Shown here one piece after another: positions 35,072 to 43,629 of a DNA stretch of 64,000 nt. The position numbers and the translations under genes were made by a program. Below the pieces are notes generated by a model, which did no database searches, had not been told where the DNA came from, and worked only from the letters and a program-made list of their open reading frames with translations. Source of the DNA: Flavobacteriaceae bacterium UBA5534 (GTDB taxonomy: Bacteria; Bacteroidota; Bacteroidia; Flavobacteriales; Flavobacteriaceae); assembly GCA_002426015.1 (NCBI GenBank), contig DINS01000023.1, forward strand, positions 76,171 to 140,170. Reading direction: 5' to 3'. Each line of letters opens with the position of its first letter. The first letter of the stretch is position 1.

Positions 35072-35962
35072 TTAGACGAGATGATGTTTATGTATTTCAA
35101 TAGAGTAGGTAGCTTCAAAGGATTTTTTAATGCCCAAAGTAATAATACCCTCTTTGGTGATTAGTTCTTTATTGGTCTCTTCGTTATCAGCAATGCCAAG
35201 CCAAGGCTCAATACACACATAATCTGCCTTTGGCTTTGCCCAAATGCCCAAGTATGTGAAATCATCAAAATGAACCGTTAAGATATCTCCTTTGTTTTTG
35301 CTGTTTAAAGTCACTTTTCTGGATTTTAAATCTTTAAAAATCAACGCGTCATAGTTAAATAAATCGTAGTGTAAATCGATGGTTTTAGGCGAATTGAATA
35401 CAGGTTTCGTTTCTGAAGTGACTAACCCGCTTTTTAAATTCAGAAGAAAAGTTTCTGATGTTTCTTCAGTTTCAAAAACCAATTGATAATCAGTGTATTT
35501 CTCATTCTCATAGACAGGGCATTTGAAAGCTGGATGACCACCAACCGAAAAATAAATGGGCTGTGAATCTATATTGATGATTTTGTAAGTGACGTTTAAT
35601 TTATTTTGAATCAAACGATAGACGACGTAATATTCAAACTTAAATGGATAGACTTTTAGTGTTTCTGAATTGTAACTTAACTTGAAAGTAACACTTTCAT
35701 TTGTTTCTTCAACAATCTGAATGTTAGGGTTATTGCGAACAAATCCGTGTTTTGGCAATTGATAAGTTTTGTTGTCAAAAAGAAACCTTTCATCTTTCAA
35801 CATTCCGATAATTGGAAAAAGGTTGGGTGCAAAATTTCCCCAAATGTCAGGATTGGCATTCCACATAAATTGGGTGTTGTGTTTTGTTGAAGACATTTCG
35901 CAGAGTTCAGCGCCAGTTTTTTTAATGCTGATTTTTAGGCTGTCGTTTTGTAAGTGAATCAT
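35072..35962 (-). CDS. Aldose 1-epimerase family protein (YeaD/LACX-like)
   Basis: A 296-residue beta-sandwich protein of the galactose-mutarotase superfamily. Segments include IKKTGAELCEMSS, WGNFAPNLFPIIGMLKDERFLFDNKTYQLPKHGFVRN with the sugar-binding His-Gly-Phe, and a PIYFSVGGHPAFKCP stretch with the catalytic-type His. A C-terminal KADYVCIEPWLGIADNE carries the catalytic Glu. This matches the aldose 1-epimerase relatives that interconvert anomers of hexoses or hexose 6-phosphates. The frame stays open 67 codons further upstream, but that extension would run through the divergent pabB start, so the ATG at 35962 (MIHLQNDSLKI) is chosen. Confidence 0.88.
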   Translation of the reverse strand: MIHLQNDSLKISIKKTGAELCEMSSTKHNTQFMWNANPDIWGNFAPNLFPIIGMLKDERFLFDNKTYQLPKHGFVRNNPNIQIVEETNESVTFKLSYNSETLKVYPFKFEYYVVYRLIQNKLNVTYKIINIDSQPIYFSVGGHPAFKCPVYENEKYTDYQLVFETEETSETFLLNLKSGLVTSETKPVFNSPKTIDLHYDLFNYDALIFKDLKSRKVTLNSKNKGDILTVHFDDFTYLGIWAKPKADYVCIEPWLGIADNEETNKELITKEGIITLGIKKSFEATYSIEIHKHHLV

Positions 35963-36040
35963 CCAAGATAAATTTAAACTAATGTACGAAACTTTTAAAG
36001 TATTGAGTATTCTCATTAACTTTACGCATAATTTATTTTG

Positions 36041-37333
36041 TTGAGAACAAAACAGCGTCATACAATCACATCTATTGCCAATTTTAAAAATCAAATATTG
36101 GCTTGGAGCCAGCAATTTGAGGATGTTATTTGGCTCGATTCTAACGACTATAGCCAAACCCACGAAACCTACGACGCTATTTTGGCTGTAGATGCGTTTA
36201 CAAGCATTAAAACAGATTCTTATCAGGCTTTTGATAAACTAAAAGAATATCAAACCATTACTAACGATTGGATTTTTGGATATCTAACTTATGATTTGAA
36301 GAATGACTTGGAACAGTTGAAATCTGAAAATTTTGATGGATTGCAGTTTCCTGATTTGTATTTTTTTCAACCTAAAAAAGTGTTTTTATTTAAAGATAGT
36401 ACAGTTGAAACGCTTTATTTGAAAATGGTTGATGATGAAGTGGAAGATGATTTGAAGTCAATTCAAGCATTTGAAAATTTAAAAAAGAAAGCAAAACGCA
36501 ACGATGTCAAAATCAAGCTTCGTATTCATAAGGACGAGTATTTTGAGAAGATACATTCGATGCTGTCACATATTCATAGAGGTGATATTTATGAAGCCAA
36601 TTTTTGCCAAGAGTTTTATGCTGAAGATACGACGATTCAACCATTGGAAACTTATCAAAAGTTAAATCACATATCAAAGCCGCCTTTTGCTACGTTTTTG
36701 AAGTGTTATGACCACTATTTATTATCAGCTTCGCCAGAGCGTTATCTCAAAAAAATAGGCAATACCATCATTTCGCAACCAATCAAAGGCACAGCAAAAC
36801 GTTCTAAAAACAAAGTAGAAGATGAGCGATTAAAACATAATCTTGAGAGTAACGAAAAGGAGCGTAGTGAAAATATTATGATTGTTGATTTGGTACGCAA
36901 CGATTTGTCACATACAGCGATTAAAGGTAGTGTTGCTGTTGAAGAATTGTGCAAAGTATATTCGTTTGAGCAAGTGCATCAGATGATTTCGACCATCACC
37001 TCAAAAATTGATAGTAAAACCCATCCTATTGATGTCATAAAAACGACGTTCCCAATGGGAAGTATGACAGGTGCTCCAAAAATTTCGGCAATGAAAATCA
37101 TTGAAGAGCTCGAAGAAACCAAGCGCGGTTTGTATTCAGGAACGGTCGGCTATTTTTCGCCAGAAGGCGATTTTGATTTTAATGTCATTATACGCAGTAT
37201 TCTCTATAACGAATCAAAAAAATATGTGTCTTATTCAGTTGGTGGTGCTATTACTTCAAAAAGCAATCCAACTGATGAATATGAGGAATGTTTGATAAAA
37301 GCCAAAGCCTTGAGGCAAGTACTTGAAGGATGA
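36041..37333 (+). CDS. pabB: Aminodeoxychorismate synthase component I, TTG start
   Basis: A 430-residue member of the anthranilate/aminodeoxychorismate synthase component I family, which converts chorismate to 4-amino-4-deoxychorismate for folate. The chorismate-binding domain (about 165-430) has HIHRGDIYEANFCQ, the PFATFLKCYDHYLLSASPERYLKK segment, and the conserved QPIKGTAKR and SENIMIVDLVRNDLS. Further on are FPMGSMTGAPKISAMKIIEELE and GTVGYFSPEGDFDFNVIIRSI. No ATG exists near the N terminus. The frame opens after a stop at 36029, and the family-like N terminus (MRTKQ) is reached with TTG at 36041, preceded by another TTG at 36038. No glutamine amidotransferase partner (PabA) is adjacent. 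It is divergent from the epimerase gene. Confidence 0.9.
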   Translation: MRTKQRHTITSIANFKNQILAWSQQFEDVIWLDSNDYSQTHETYDAILAVDAFTSIKTDSYQAFDKLKEYQTITNDWIFGYLTYDLKNDLEQLKSENFDGLQFPDLYFFQPKKVFLFKDSTVETLYLKMVDDEVEDDLKSIQAFENLKKKAKRNDVKIKLRIHKDEYFEKIHSMLSHIHRGDIYEANFCQEFYAEDTTIQPLETYQKLNHISKPPFATFLKCYDHYLLSASPERYLKKIGNTIISQPIKGTAKRSKNKVEDERLKHNLESNEKERSENIMIVDLVRNDLSHTAIKGSVAVEELCKVYSFEQVHQMISTITSKIDSKTHPIDVIKTTFPMGSMTGAPKISAMKIIEELEETKRGLYSGTVGYFSPEGDFDFNVIIRSILYNESKKYVSYSVGGAITSKSNPTDEYEECLIKAKALRQVLEG

Positions 37334-37358
37334 TGATAAAATCTCTAATGATTAGTTT

Positions 37359-37883
37359 TTAATATTTTTCCTGAAGTGTTTTTGTATGATGCTCAATATG
37401 ATGTGCTGTCCACATAATGATTTCGCGAACAGGCATTTTTCCCATTAAAGGATGTGGTAAAATGAGCGTGTCTAAATTTTTATCAGACATTTTTCTGGTT
37501 TTATATTGTAGCTTTTTGTTTTCAACCTGAAGTCTTGTTAGAATATATGTTTTTTCTTTTAAGCTTGGTACTTTCATATTCTGTGATCCTCTAAAAGTTA
37601 GTCCTTGAGCTTCTTTTAATCTATCTTGATATCGCTGTACTACAGTTTCATAATCACGAACCTCACGATTGGCTTTGCCAAATTTATAGCGAAGCAGAAA
37701 TTTAGGCATACTTAAAGCATCATTCACTGGTTTGATGCTCTGCAATAAATGTAGGGCGTGTTGTCCTGTTGTCCATTTGCCTTCAGGGCCTTTTTGCCAT
37801 AGTTCTGGCTCTTGTTGTTCTAACCAAGTAAGAAGTTTTTGGTTTCTATCTTCAAGTAAATCCGCAATCGACTGTTTATCCAT
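37359..37883 (-). CDS. DinB-family protein
   Basis: A 174-residue four-helix-bundle protein of the DinB/YfiT-like superfamily. The metal-binding histidines fit GQHALHLLQSI (near residue 43), and the pair HHIEHH near the C terminus (about 162-167) in MWTAHHIEHHTKTLQEKY. The family includes metal-dependent thiol-transferases, such as bacillithiol S-transferases, and many uncharacterised members. Given the bacilliredoxin gene at 2057, a bacillithiol transferase role is attractive, but it is inference. It is convergent with pabB, 25 bases away, without an obvious hairpin. Confidence 0.85.
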   Translation of the reverse strand: MDKQSIADLLEDRNQKLLTWLEQQEPELWQKGPEGKWTTGQHALHLLQSIKPVNDALSMPKFLLRYKFGKANREVRDYETVVQRYQDRLKEAQGLTFRGSQNMKVPSLKEKTYILTRLQVENKKLQYKTRKMSDKNLDTLILPHPLMGKMPVREIIMWTAHHIEHHTKTLQEKY

Positions 37884-37951
37884 AGTTATAATGAATTTCT
37901 ATGGAAAAGATATGAAAATTCAGTTAACAATTAGCAATTGACAATTAATTT

Positions 37952-38014
37952 CACTAATCACTAATCACTAATCACTAATCACTAATCACTAATCACTAAT
38001 CACTAATCACTAAT
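37952..38014. repeat. Heptanucleotide tandem repeat, nine copies of CACTAAT
   Basis: Nine perfect consecutive 7-base units. The right end overlaps the stop codon and last residues of the gene at 38003-38749. It is preceded by a degenerate AACAATTAG/CAATTGACAATTA stretch. Confidence 0.95.
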
Positions 38015-38749
38015 CGATTCTTCGGTCTTCACTTTTTTATCCTTTTTGTAAATTGGGATGAGATACGATACGCTATAGCCAAAACCTACCCCAAATCGTC
38101 CGCTGTCATAGGTCTTGTTAAAACCTGGAACATATAAATTCTCAAAATTGGTTGGCTCGTCTTGACTTACCATTCCTTTGAGCTGTGCATTGAGGCCAAC
38201 ATACACATTATTGAGAACTTCTGCTTTTATGCCTATAATCAATTCTGCCCATATAGCCGATAAGCCATTGAACTCCCGTGATTGGGTTTGGGTGTAAGGA
38301 TCATTCCAGTACTGATCAGTGTTATAAACCGTGTAACTGTTAAGGGTATGGCTAAATGAACTTACGCCAACTCTAAAACCACTATAAATCATGTTTTCCA
38401 TGTCTAGCCAGTTTTTGTACAGATTGATGTCAATTCCTGCTTTAAAATAGCTTCCCGAAGTGGTTGTGTTGAGATAATCTGTAATGATGTTGCGTTCTTC
38501 TATACCAAGTTCACCTGCGATATATATTTTTTTTGTCAACCTATAATCGCCATTGACCTCAAAGCCTTTATAATCTTTATCGACAAATGACCGAATCAAT
38601 TTACTGGCATCGCCACCAAGTCGCAAACCGTAATTTTCTTTTAAAGCCAATGTGTCGATTTTGGTTTCTTCTTGCGAAAATGATGCAGTTGACCACATCA
38701 GAAACATAAAGAGACTAATGATATAATATAATCTGTGCTGCATTTTCAT
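38003..38749 (-). CDS. Outer-membrane beta-barrel-like exported protein (DUF6048-like)
   Basis: A 248-residue protein with a signal peptide (to about residue 26, ending ASFSQ) followed by alternating amphipathic strands (GLRLGGDASKLIRSF, GFEVNGDYRLTKKIYIAGELG, FKAGIDINLYKNW) that read as an 8-to-10-strand outer-membrane barrel. I associate it, from memory, with DUF6048. The ATG at 38749 is chosen over a TTG two codons upstream, and it lies inside the preceding DUF6452-like gene (35-base overlap). The final residues Ile-Ser-Asp and the stop codon are encoded by a heptanucleotide tandem repeat. It sits in a cluster with rlmD and the lipoprotein, an arrangement I recall as conserved in flavobacteria. 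Confidence 0.78.
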   Translation of the reverse strand: MKMQHRLYYIISLFMFLMWSTASFSQEETKIDTLALKENYGLRLGGDASKLIRSFVDKDYKGFEVNGDYRLTKKIYIAGELGIEERNIITDYLNTTTSGSYFKAGIDINLYKNWLDMENMIYSGFRVGVSSFSHTLNSYTVYNTDQYWNDPYTQTQSREFNGLSAIWAELIIGIKAEVLNNVYVGLNAQLKGMVSQDEPTNFENLYVPGFNKTYDSGRFGVGFGYSVSYLIPIYKKDKKVKTEESISD

Positions 38750-39236
38750 TATCAATTGTTGAATTTAAAATTGCTCTGTTGATGATCCATTTATTGCCAT
38801 CATCGACAACATTGAGATCGGTAGAGTTAAAAATACTTTTATAGCCACAGGCTCTTGATACATAAATAAACTGTGGTGTGTAAGTGATGTCTATAGTATC
38901 AGAATTAGAAACTGTATTGATGTCAGTATCATCATCATAATCAGAATCCTTTTTTAGAATAAAACGTGTGGTTGTTATTTCATTTTCATCTTGAAAACGC
39001 AATGGAAGCAAAATGGAATCAGTTGAGGTAAAGGAATCGTATAACTCATCATCTTCATTCAAAATGGTAAGTTGACGTACCACTTTAGTAGCATCAGTAT
39101 TGCTTGCATCGTGAAAACGAATAACCAAATGAGGTGTTGTAGGTGTTGCTTCTGCACATATATCATCACGCTCACAACTAATGGTGGTGAACACAATTAG
39201 CACAAAAGGAATTAAAAGGAATCTGAAATATTTCAT
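38715..39236 (-). CDS. Lipoprotein of unknown function (DUF6452-like)
   Basis: A 173-residue lipoprotein. The signal peptide MKYFRFLLIPFVLIVFTTISC ends at Cys21. The mature part is beta-rich with pairs of cysteines (CERDDIC near the N terminus, SRACGYK near 130). I relate it from memory to DUF6452, which has no known function. It begins nine bases after rlmD and its 3' end overlaps the next gene by 35 bases, so rlmD, this gene and the barrel gene form one operon. Close coupling of a lipoprotein and an outer-membrane barrel suggests that they act together in the envelope. Confidence 0.78.
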   Translation of the reverse strand: MKYFRFLLIPFVLIVFTTISCERDDICAEATPTTPHLVIRFHDASNTDATKVVRQLTILNEDDELYDSFTSTDSILLPLRFQDENEITTTRFILKKDSDYDDDTDINTVSNSDTIDITYTPQFIYVSRACGYKSIFNSTDLNVVDDGNKWIINRAILNSTIDNENAAQIILYH

Positions 39237-39245
39237 TTTAAATTT

Positions 39246-40655
39246 TTATCGACGTTCTAAAAGTACAACATTTTCTACATGATGTGTTTGCGGAAACATA
39301 TCTACTGGTTGCACTTTGGTTACTTTATACATGGCGTCCATTAATTGTAAATCTCTGGCTTGTGTGGCACTGTTACAACTTACATAAACCACTTTATTTG
39401 GAGCGATATTAAGTATTTGTTGTACCACATCTTTATGCATGCCATCGCGAGGTGGATCGGTTATGATAACATCTGGATGACCATGTTGTTTTATAAATTG
39501 GTCATTAAAAATGTTTTTCATATCACCAACATAAAACTCAACGTTTGTAATACCATTTAATTGTGCATTTTCTTTTGCAGCGATAATAGCATCTGGTACA
39601 GCTTCCACACCAACAACACGTTTTGCCTGCTTGGCTACAAACTGTGCAATGGTTCCTGTCCCTGTATATAAATCGTACACTAACTCATCACCTTTTAAAT
39701 CTGCAAAATCACGAGTCACTTTATAAAGTTCATAAGCTTGTTGCGAATTGGTTTGATAAAAAGATTTGGCATTAATTTTAAACTTCAAACCTTCCATATC
39801 TTCAAAAATATGATCTTGGCCTTTGTAGCAAATGACATCTTGATCGTAAATGGTATCGTTCGCTTTTCCGTTAATAACATACTGTAAAGAGGTTATTTGC
39901 GGAAAACTTTCAGCAAGAAAATCTAATAATGATTCACGATTAGCTTTATCTTCTTTAAAAAACTGAATCATTACCATAATATCTCCAGTTGAAGAAGTAC
40001 GGATCATCATTGTTCTTAAAAAACCTGTTTGATTACGTGTATTAAAAAATTCAAGGTTTTTGTCAATTGCGAATTTTTTAACTGCATTTCTTATATCATT
40101 TGATGGGTCTTCTTGAAGCCAACATTTTTTTACATCCAGAATTTTGTCCCACATACCTGGAATATGAAACCCTAAAGCATTCTTATCTCCTAAATCTCTA
40201 TCAGATTGAATTTCTTCTAACGTAAGCCATCTGCTATCGCTAAATGAGAACTCCATTTTGTTTCTGTAAAAATACTGCTCTGCAGAGCCCATAATAGGAG
40301 CAATAGCTGGTAACTCTAAATGCCCAATTCGTTTTAAGTTGTTTACAACTTCATTTTGCTTGTATTCTAATTGGTATTTGTAGTCCATGTCTTGCCATTT
40401 GCAACCACCACAAGTGCCAAAATGTTGACATTTAGGCTCTGTACGTTTTTCAGAATATTTATGAAATGCAATGGCTTTACCTTCAAAATAGGCTTTTCGC
40501 TTTTTTAGAGTCTGTACATCTACTATATCACCAGGAACAGCGTTAGATAAAAAAATCACTCTACCATCTGGTGCTTTTGCAATGGTTTTGCCTTTTGCTC
40601 CAGCATCAATCACTTCAATCTTCTCAAAGACTTGCTTAATCGTTTTTCTTCCCAT
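39246..40655 (-). CDS. rlmD: 23S rRNA (uracil-C5)-methyltransferase, RlmD/RumA type
   Basis: A 469-residue SAM-dependent RNA methyltransferase. The N-terminal TRAM RNA-binding domain (about 5-62) contains GRVIFLSNAVPGDIVDV. A 4Fe-4S cluster region has the cysteine set CQHFGTCGGCKW (near 75-87) plus a later CWL cysteine. The Rossmann domain carries YDLYTGTGTIAQFVA and the GVEAVPDAI segment, and the catalytic motif YVSCNSATQARDL near the C terminus holds the nucleophilic Cys. The family forms 5-methyluridine in 23S rRNA (U1939 in E. coli numbering) or related positions. It is first in an operon with two envelope genes that have no obvious connection to rRNA. Confidence 0.92.
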   Translation of the reverse strand: MGRKTIKQVFEKIEVIDAGAKGKTIAKAPDGRVIFLSNAVPGDIVDVQTLKKRKAYFEGKAIAFHKYSEKRTEPKCQHFGTCGGCKWQDMDYKYQLEYKQNEVVNNLKRIGHLELPAIAPIMGSAEQYFYRNKMEFSFSDSRWLTLEEIQSDRDLGDKNALGFHIPGMWDKILDVKKCWLQEDPSNDIRNAVKKFAIDKNLEFFNTRNQTGFLRTMMIRTSSTGDIMVMIQFFKEDKANRESLLDFLAESFPQITSLQYVINGKANDTIYDQDVICYKGQDHIFEDMEGLKFKINAKSFYQTNSQQAYELYKVTRDFADLKGDELVYDLYTGTGTIAQFVAKQAKRVVGVEAVPDAIIAAKENAQLNGITNVEFYVGDMKNIFNDQFIKQHGHPDVIITDPPRDGMHKDVVQQILNIAPNKVVYVSCNSATQARDLQLMDAMYKVTKVQPVDMFPQTHHVENVVLLERR

Positions 40656-40787
40656 GGCGCAAAAATAATAATAGCAGTAAATATACTCATCGCTAAATTG
40701 AATTATCTTTAAAAAGATTTACTTTTTTAAAATTAAATGAACCTTTTCTTTTTTTCGACGTCTATTAAACAGAAACCAATCAATTAA

Positions 40788-41327
40788 ATGAGCAGAAACC
40801 ATTCTGATAGTGACGAAAATTTAGTGTTGCAGATACAATCTGGCAATTATAAGGCACTTCCAGAATTAGTGAAACGTTGGCATAAAGAGTTCTGTAATAA
40901 AGCGTATTGGTTGACAAAGGACACTGAATTGTCTAAAGATATCGCTCAAGATTCTTGGAAAACTATCATCGCTAAAGTGAATGATTTAAAAGACCCTAAA
41001 AGTTTTAAAAGTTGGGCTTTACGGATTGTGTACTCCAAATCTTTGGATGCTTTAAGGGCCAATCAACGAAAACAAAACGAATTGCAATCGTATGCCAATA
41101 GTCAAATAGATGTTGATGAAGAAATAATTGATAATTCAGATTTAAAAAAGAAACTTATCAAAGCAATCAATGGACTACCAGAGCAACAACAAATGGTCAT
41201 AAAGTTGTTTTATGTAGAAAACTATTCACTAAAGCAGATTGGTAAACTTTTAAACATATCTGTAGGTACAGCTAAATCGAGACTGTTTCACGCAAGAGAA
41301 AATTTGAAATTAAACATTAAAAAATAA
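40788..41327 (+). CDS. ECF-type RNA polymerase sigma factor
   Basis: A 179-residue sigma-70-family factor of extracytoplasmic-function size. Region 2 (about 15-85) contains the core-binding and -10-recognition helices (WHKEFCNKAYWLTKDTELSKDIAQDSWKTII; FKSWALRIVYSKSLDAL). Region 4 (about 118-178) has the helix-turn-helix PEQQQMVIKLFYVENYSLKQIGKLLNISVGTAKSRLFHARENLK. It is cotranscribed with a 128-residue membrane protein starting five bases after its stop, which may act as its anti-sigma factor or membrane sensor. That pairing is inferred from position. It is divergent from rlmD. Confidence 0.9.
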   Translation: MSRNHSDSDENLVLQIQSGNYKALPELVKRWHKEFCNKAYWLTKDTELSKDIAQDSWKTIIAKVNDLKDPKSFKSWALRIVYSKSLDALRANQRKQNELQSYANSQIDVDEEIIDNSDLKKKLIKAINGLPEQQQMVIKLFYVENYSLKQIGKLLNISVGTAKSRLFHARENLKLNIKK

Positions 41328-41331
41328 CATT

Positions 41332-41718
41332 ATGAAAAATCAAACAGAAGACATCGACAAATTAATCAAAGAAACCTTAACCCAAGAAGAAGCAAAATTT
41401 TACGACTCTTTAGATGAGCAAAATTGGTTTGGAATGATTAGCGGGCTTTATAAAGGAAAAAATTCGTGGCTTCTTATTATCATGAACATTATAAACATTG
41501 CTGCTTTTGGATTGCTTATTTATTGCCTTATGCAAACCTTTGAGGTACAAGATACCAACGAACTAATGCTGTGGATCGCAGGTGTGTTTTTTTGCTTTAT
41601 GATTATTGGAATGTTAAAAATATTCGCTTGGATGCAAATACATAAAAATGCGTTACAAAGAGAAATAAAGCGTTTGGAATTACAGGTGTCGTCCCTATCA
41701 GGAAAAATGTCACCATAA
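41332..41718 (+). CDS. Membrane partner of the ECF sigma factor (DUF6768-like)
   Basis: A 128-residue protein with a charged, helical N-terminal cytoplasmic region (1-45: IDKLIKETLTQEEAKFYDSLDEQNWFGMI), two transmembrane helices (about 48-65 and 75-100), and a C-terminal coiled-coil-like helix (ALQREIKRLELQVSSL). I associate it from memory with DUF6768. It starts five bases after the sigma factor stop. An acidic cytoplasmic helix in front of membrane segments, next to an ECF sigma factor, is the usual layout of a membrane anti-sigma protein, but no zinc-binding motif is present. The role is therefore inferred. Confidence 0.75.
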   Translation: MKNQTEDIDKLIKETLTQEEAKFYDSLDEQNWFGMISGLYKGKNSWLLIIMNIINIAAFGLLIYCLMQTFEVQDTNELMLWIAGVFFCFMIIGMLKIFAWMQIHKNALQREIKRLELQVSSLSGKMSP

Positions 41719-41744
41719 GATTTTAACAATCAACTAATATTTGT

Positions 41745-41826
41745 TAATTTGCAGGCTTCAGGGATGATTTCTCTCCCACGCTGCTTTTTCGAGGCTTCGA
41801 AAGAATAAAGGTACAGAAGGAATGGT
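41745..41826 (+). promoter_or_regulatory. Structured GC-richer leader upstream of rocD
   Basis: After a TTAATTTG promoter-like element (41744-41751), the leader can form GGGA/TCCC and TTTCGA/TCGAAA hairpins. Its composition differs from the AT-rich surroundings. It may be a cis-regulatory RNA, but no known riboswitch class is recognised. Confidence 0.4.
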
Positions 41827-41854
41827 TATTTTATTAATTTAAATCAAAATTAAA

Positions 41855-43099
41855 ATGGCTGTTTTAGACCAATTAACTTCGCAACAAGCGATCAATTTAG
41901 AAAACAAGTATGGTGCCCACAATTACCATCCTTTACCAGTTGTATTAAGTAGAGGAGAAGGTGTACATGTTTGGGATGTAGAAGGTAAACAATATTATGA
42001 TTTTTTGTCTGCCTATTCTGCTGTCAATCAAGGGCATTGTCATCCGAAAATCGTTAATGCACTTGTTGAGCAATCAAAAACTTTGGCATTGACCTCAAGA
42101 GCATTTCATAATGATATACTGGGCAAATATGAAAAATTTGCCTGTGAGTATTTTGGATTTGATAAACTATTGCCAATGAATACAGGTGCAGAAGCAGTTG
42201 AAACTGCTTTGAAAATTTGTAGAAAATGGGCCTACGAAGTCAAAGGTATTGAGAATAAAGAAGCAGAAATAATTGTTTGTAAAAATAACTTTCATGGACG
42301 TACGACGACTATTATTTCGTTTTCCAACGATCCAGTAGCTCGCAAACATTTTGGTCCTTTCACTGACGGATTTATAAAAATCGACTATAATGATTTAGAA
42401 GAGTTAGAAATCGCATTAAAAAATAATCCAAATGTTGCTGGGTTTTTAGTAGAACCAATTCAAGGAGAAGCTGGTGTTTATGTGCCTAGTGAAGGGTATT
42501 TGGCAAAGGCAAAAGCATTATGTGAAAAGTATAATGTATTATTTATTGCTGATGAAGTGCAAACCGGTATTGCTAGAACAGGGAAACTATTAGCTGTTGA
42601 TCACGAACATGTGAAACCAGATGTTTTAATCCTTGGTAAAGCATTAAGTGGTGGTGCTTATCCAGTAAGTGCCGTATTAGCTAATGATAATATTATGAAA
42701 GTAATACAACCAGGCAACCATGGTAGTACCTTTGGAGGCAACCCTGTTGCAGCTGCAGTTGCTATTGCTGCACTAGAAGTAGTTAGAGATGAAAAGTTGG
42801 CTGAAAATGCTGAAGTATTGGGTCAACTATTTAGAAGTGATTTACAAAAGTATATCAATACAAGTTCAATAGCTAGTTTGGTAAGAGGTAAAGGCTTACT
42901 TAATGCTATTGTTATCAATGATACCGAAGATAGTGACACTGCTTGGAATATTTGTTTGGCTTTAAGAGACAATGGTTTGTTGGCAAAACCTACTCATGGT
43001 AATATCATTCGATTTGCACCACCATTAGTGATGACCAAAGACCAATTATTAGACTGTGCAGGCATTATCATTAAGACCCTAAAACAATTTGAAAACTAA
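41855..43099 (+). CDS. rocD: Ornithine--oxo-acid transaminase
   Basis: A 414-residue class III PLP aminotransferase that moves the delta-amino group of ornithine to 2-oxoglutarate, giving glutamate semialdehyde, in arginine/ornithine/proline metabolism. It has YGAHNYHPLPVVLSRGEGVHVWDVEGK at the N terminus, the PMNTGAEAVETALKICRKW cofactor-binding segment, NNFHGRTTT, and EPIQGEAGV. ADEVQTGIARTGKLLA follows, and the PLP lysine lies in LILGKALSGGAYPVSAVL (near residue 265). Length and the GSTFGGNPVA motif suit RocD. A structured leader of about 100 bases precedes it, and a small membrane-protein gene follows by 15 bases. Confidence 0.95.
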   Translation: MAVLDQLTSQQAINLENKYGAHNYHPLPVVLSRGEGVHVWDVEGKQYYDFLSAYSAVNQGHCHPKIVNALVEQSKTLALTSRAFHNDILGKYEKFACEYFGFDKLLPMNTGAEAVETALKICRKWAYEVKGIENKEAEIIVCKNNFHGRTTTIISFSNDPVARKHFGPFTDGFIKIDYNDLEELEIALKNNPNVAGFLVEPIQGEAGVYVPSEGYLAKAKALCEKYNVLFIADEVQTGIARTGKLLAVDHEHVKPDVLILGKALSGGAYPVSAVLANDNIMKVIQPGNHGSTFGGNPVAAAVAIAALEVVRDEKLAENAEVLGQLFRSDLQKYINTSSIASLVRGKGLLNAIVINDTEDSDTAWNICLALRDNGLLAKPTHGNIIRFAPPLVMTKDQLLDCAGIIIKTLKQFEN

Positions 43100-43114
43100 A
43101 CTTTATTAAACTTT

Positions 43115-43558
43115 ATGGAAGAAAAATCAGTATTTGAAACGTTTGAGCTCAACTTTTCAAACCAAATTACAGGCTATTTAAAAGAAATATCTACGTGGAG
43201 CTACTTTTTATCAATAATTGGATTTATAGGTATTGGTTTCATGGTGCTTTTTGGCGCCTTATTTGGAACTATATTGGGCGATATGCCTAATGACCCTTAT
43301 GAAGCTATTGGCTTGAATATGGGTTATTTTGGACTTATTTATATTGTTATTGCTCTTGTGTATTTTTTCCCTGTACTGTATTTATTCAATTTTTCAAGAA
43401 AAATGAAAAGTGCCTTGGCGACTAAAAACAATGATGATTTAAGTTCAGCCTTTGGTAACTTAAAATCTCATTATAAGTTTTTGGGCATTTTTACCATCGT
43501 CATTATCAGTTTGTACCTTCTTATGTTTGTTGCTGCATTTATTGGTTCAATGGTATAA
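43115..43558 (+). CDS. Small membrane protein (DUF5362-like)
   Basis: A 147-residue protein with four hydrophobic helices (about 28-52, 68-93, and two in the C-terminal half at 118-145). The family-like sequence TWSYFLSIIGFIGIGFMVLFGALFGT precedes LYLFNFSRKMKSALATKNNDDLSSAFGNLKSHYKFLGI. I match it, from memory, to DUF5362, an uncharacterised Bacteroidota membrane family. It lies 15 bases downstream of rocD on the same strand, so it is probably cotranscribed, and the transcript ends at the following hairpin. No functional link with ornithine metabolism is evident. Confidence 0.78.
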   Translation: MEEKSVFETFELNFSNQITGYLKEISTWSYFLSIIGFIGIGFMVLFGALFGTILGDMPNDPYEAIGLNMGYFGLIYIVIALVYFFPVLYLFNFSRKMKSALATKNNDDLSSAFGNLKSHYKFLGIFTIVIISLYLLMFVAAFIGSMV

Positions 43559-43575
43559 TGCTTAATAGAAATCAG

Positions 43576-43612
43576 AAAAAAGGCTGTCATTTATGTTTTG
43601 ACAGCCTTTTTT
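43576..43612. terminator. Bidirectional intrinsic terminator
   Basis: AAAAAAGGCTGTCA pairs with TGACAGCCTTTTTT (43576-43589, 43599-43612). It lies between convergent membrane-protein genes. Confidence 0.9.
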
Positions 43613-43629
43613 ATATTAATGATGGTTTT

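Noticed and set aside
35963..36163. 67-codon N-terminal extension of the aldose epimerase
   Set aside because: The extension would run across the divergent pabB start and lacks similarity to the family. The ATG at 35962 gives the normal N terminus.
37952..38014. CRISPR array
   Set aside because: The units are seven bases and contiguous, with no spacers. It is a simple tandem repeat.
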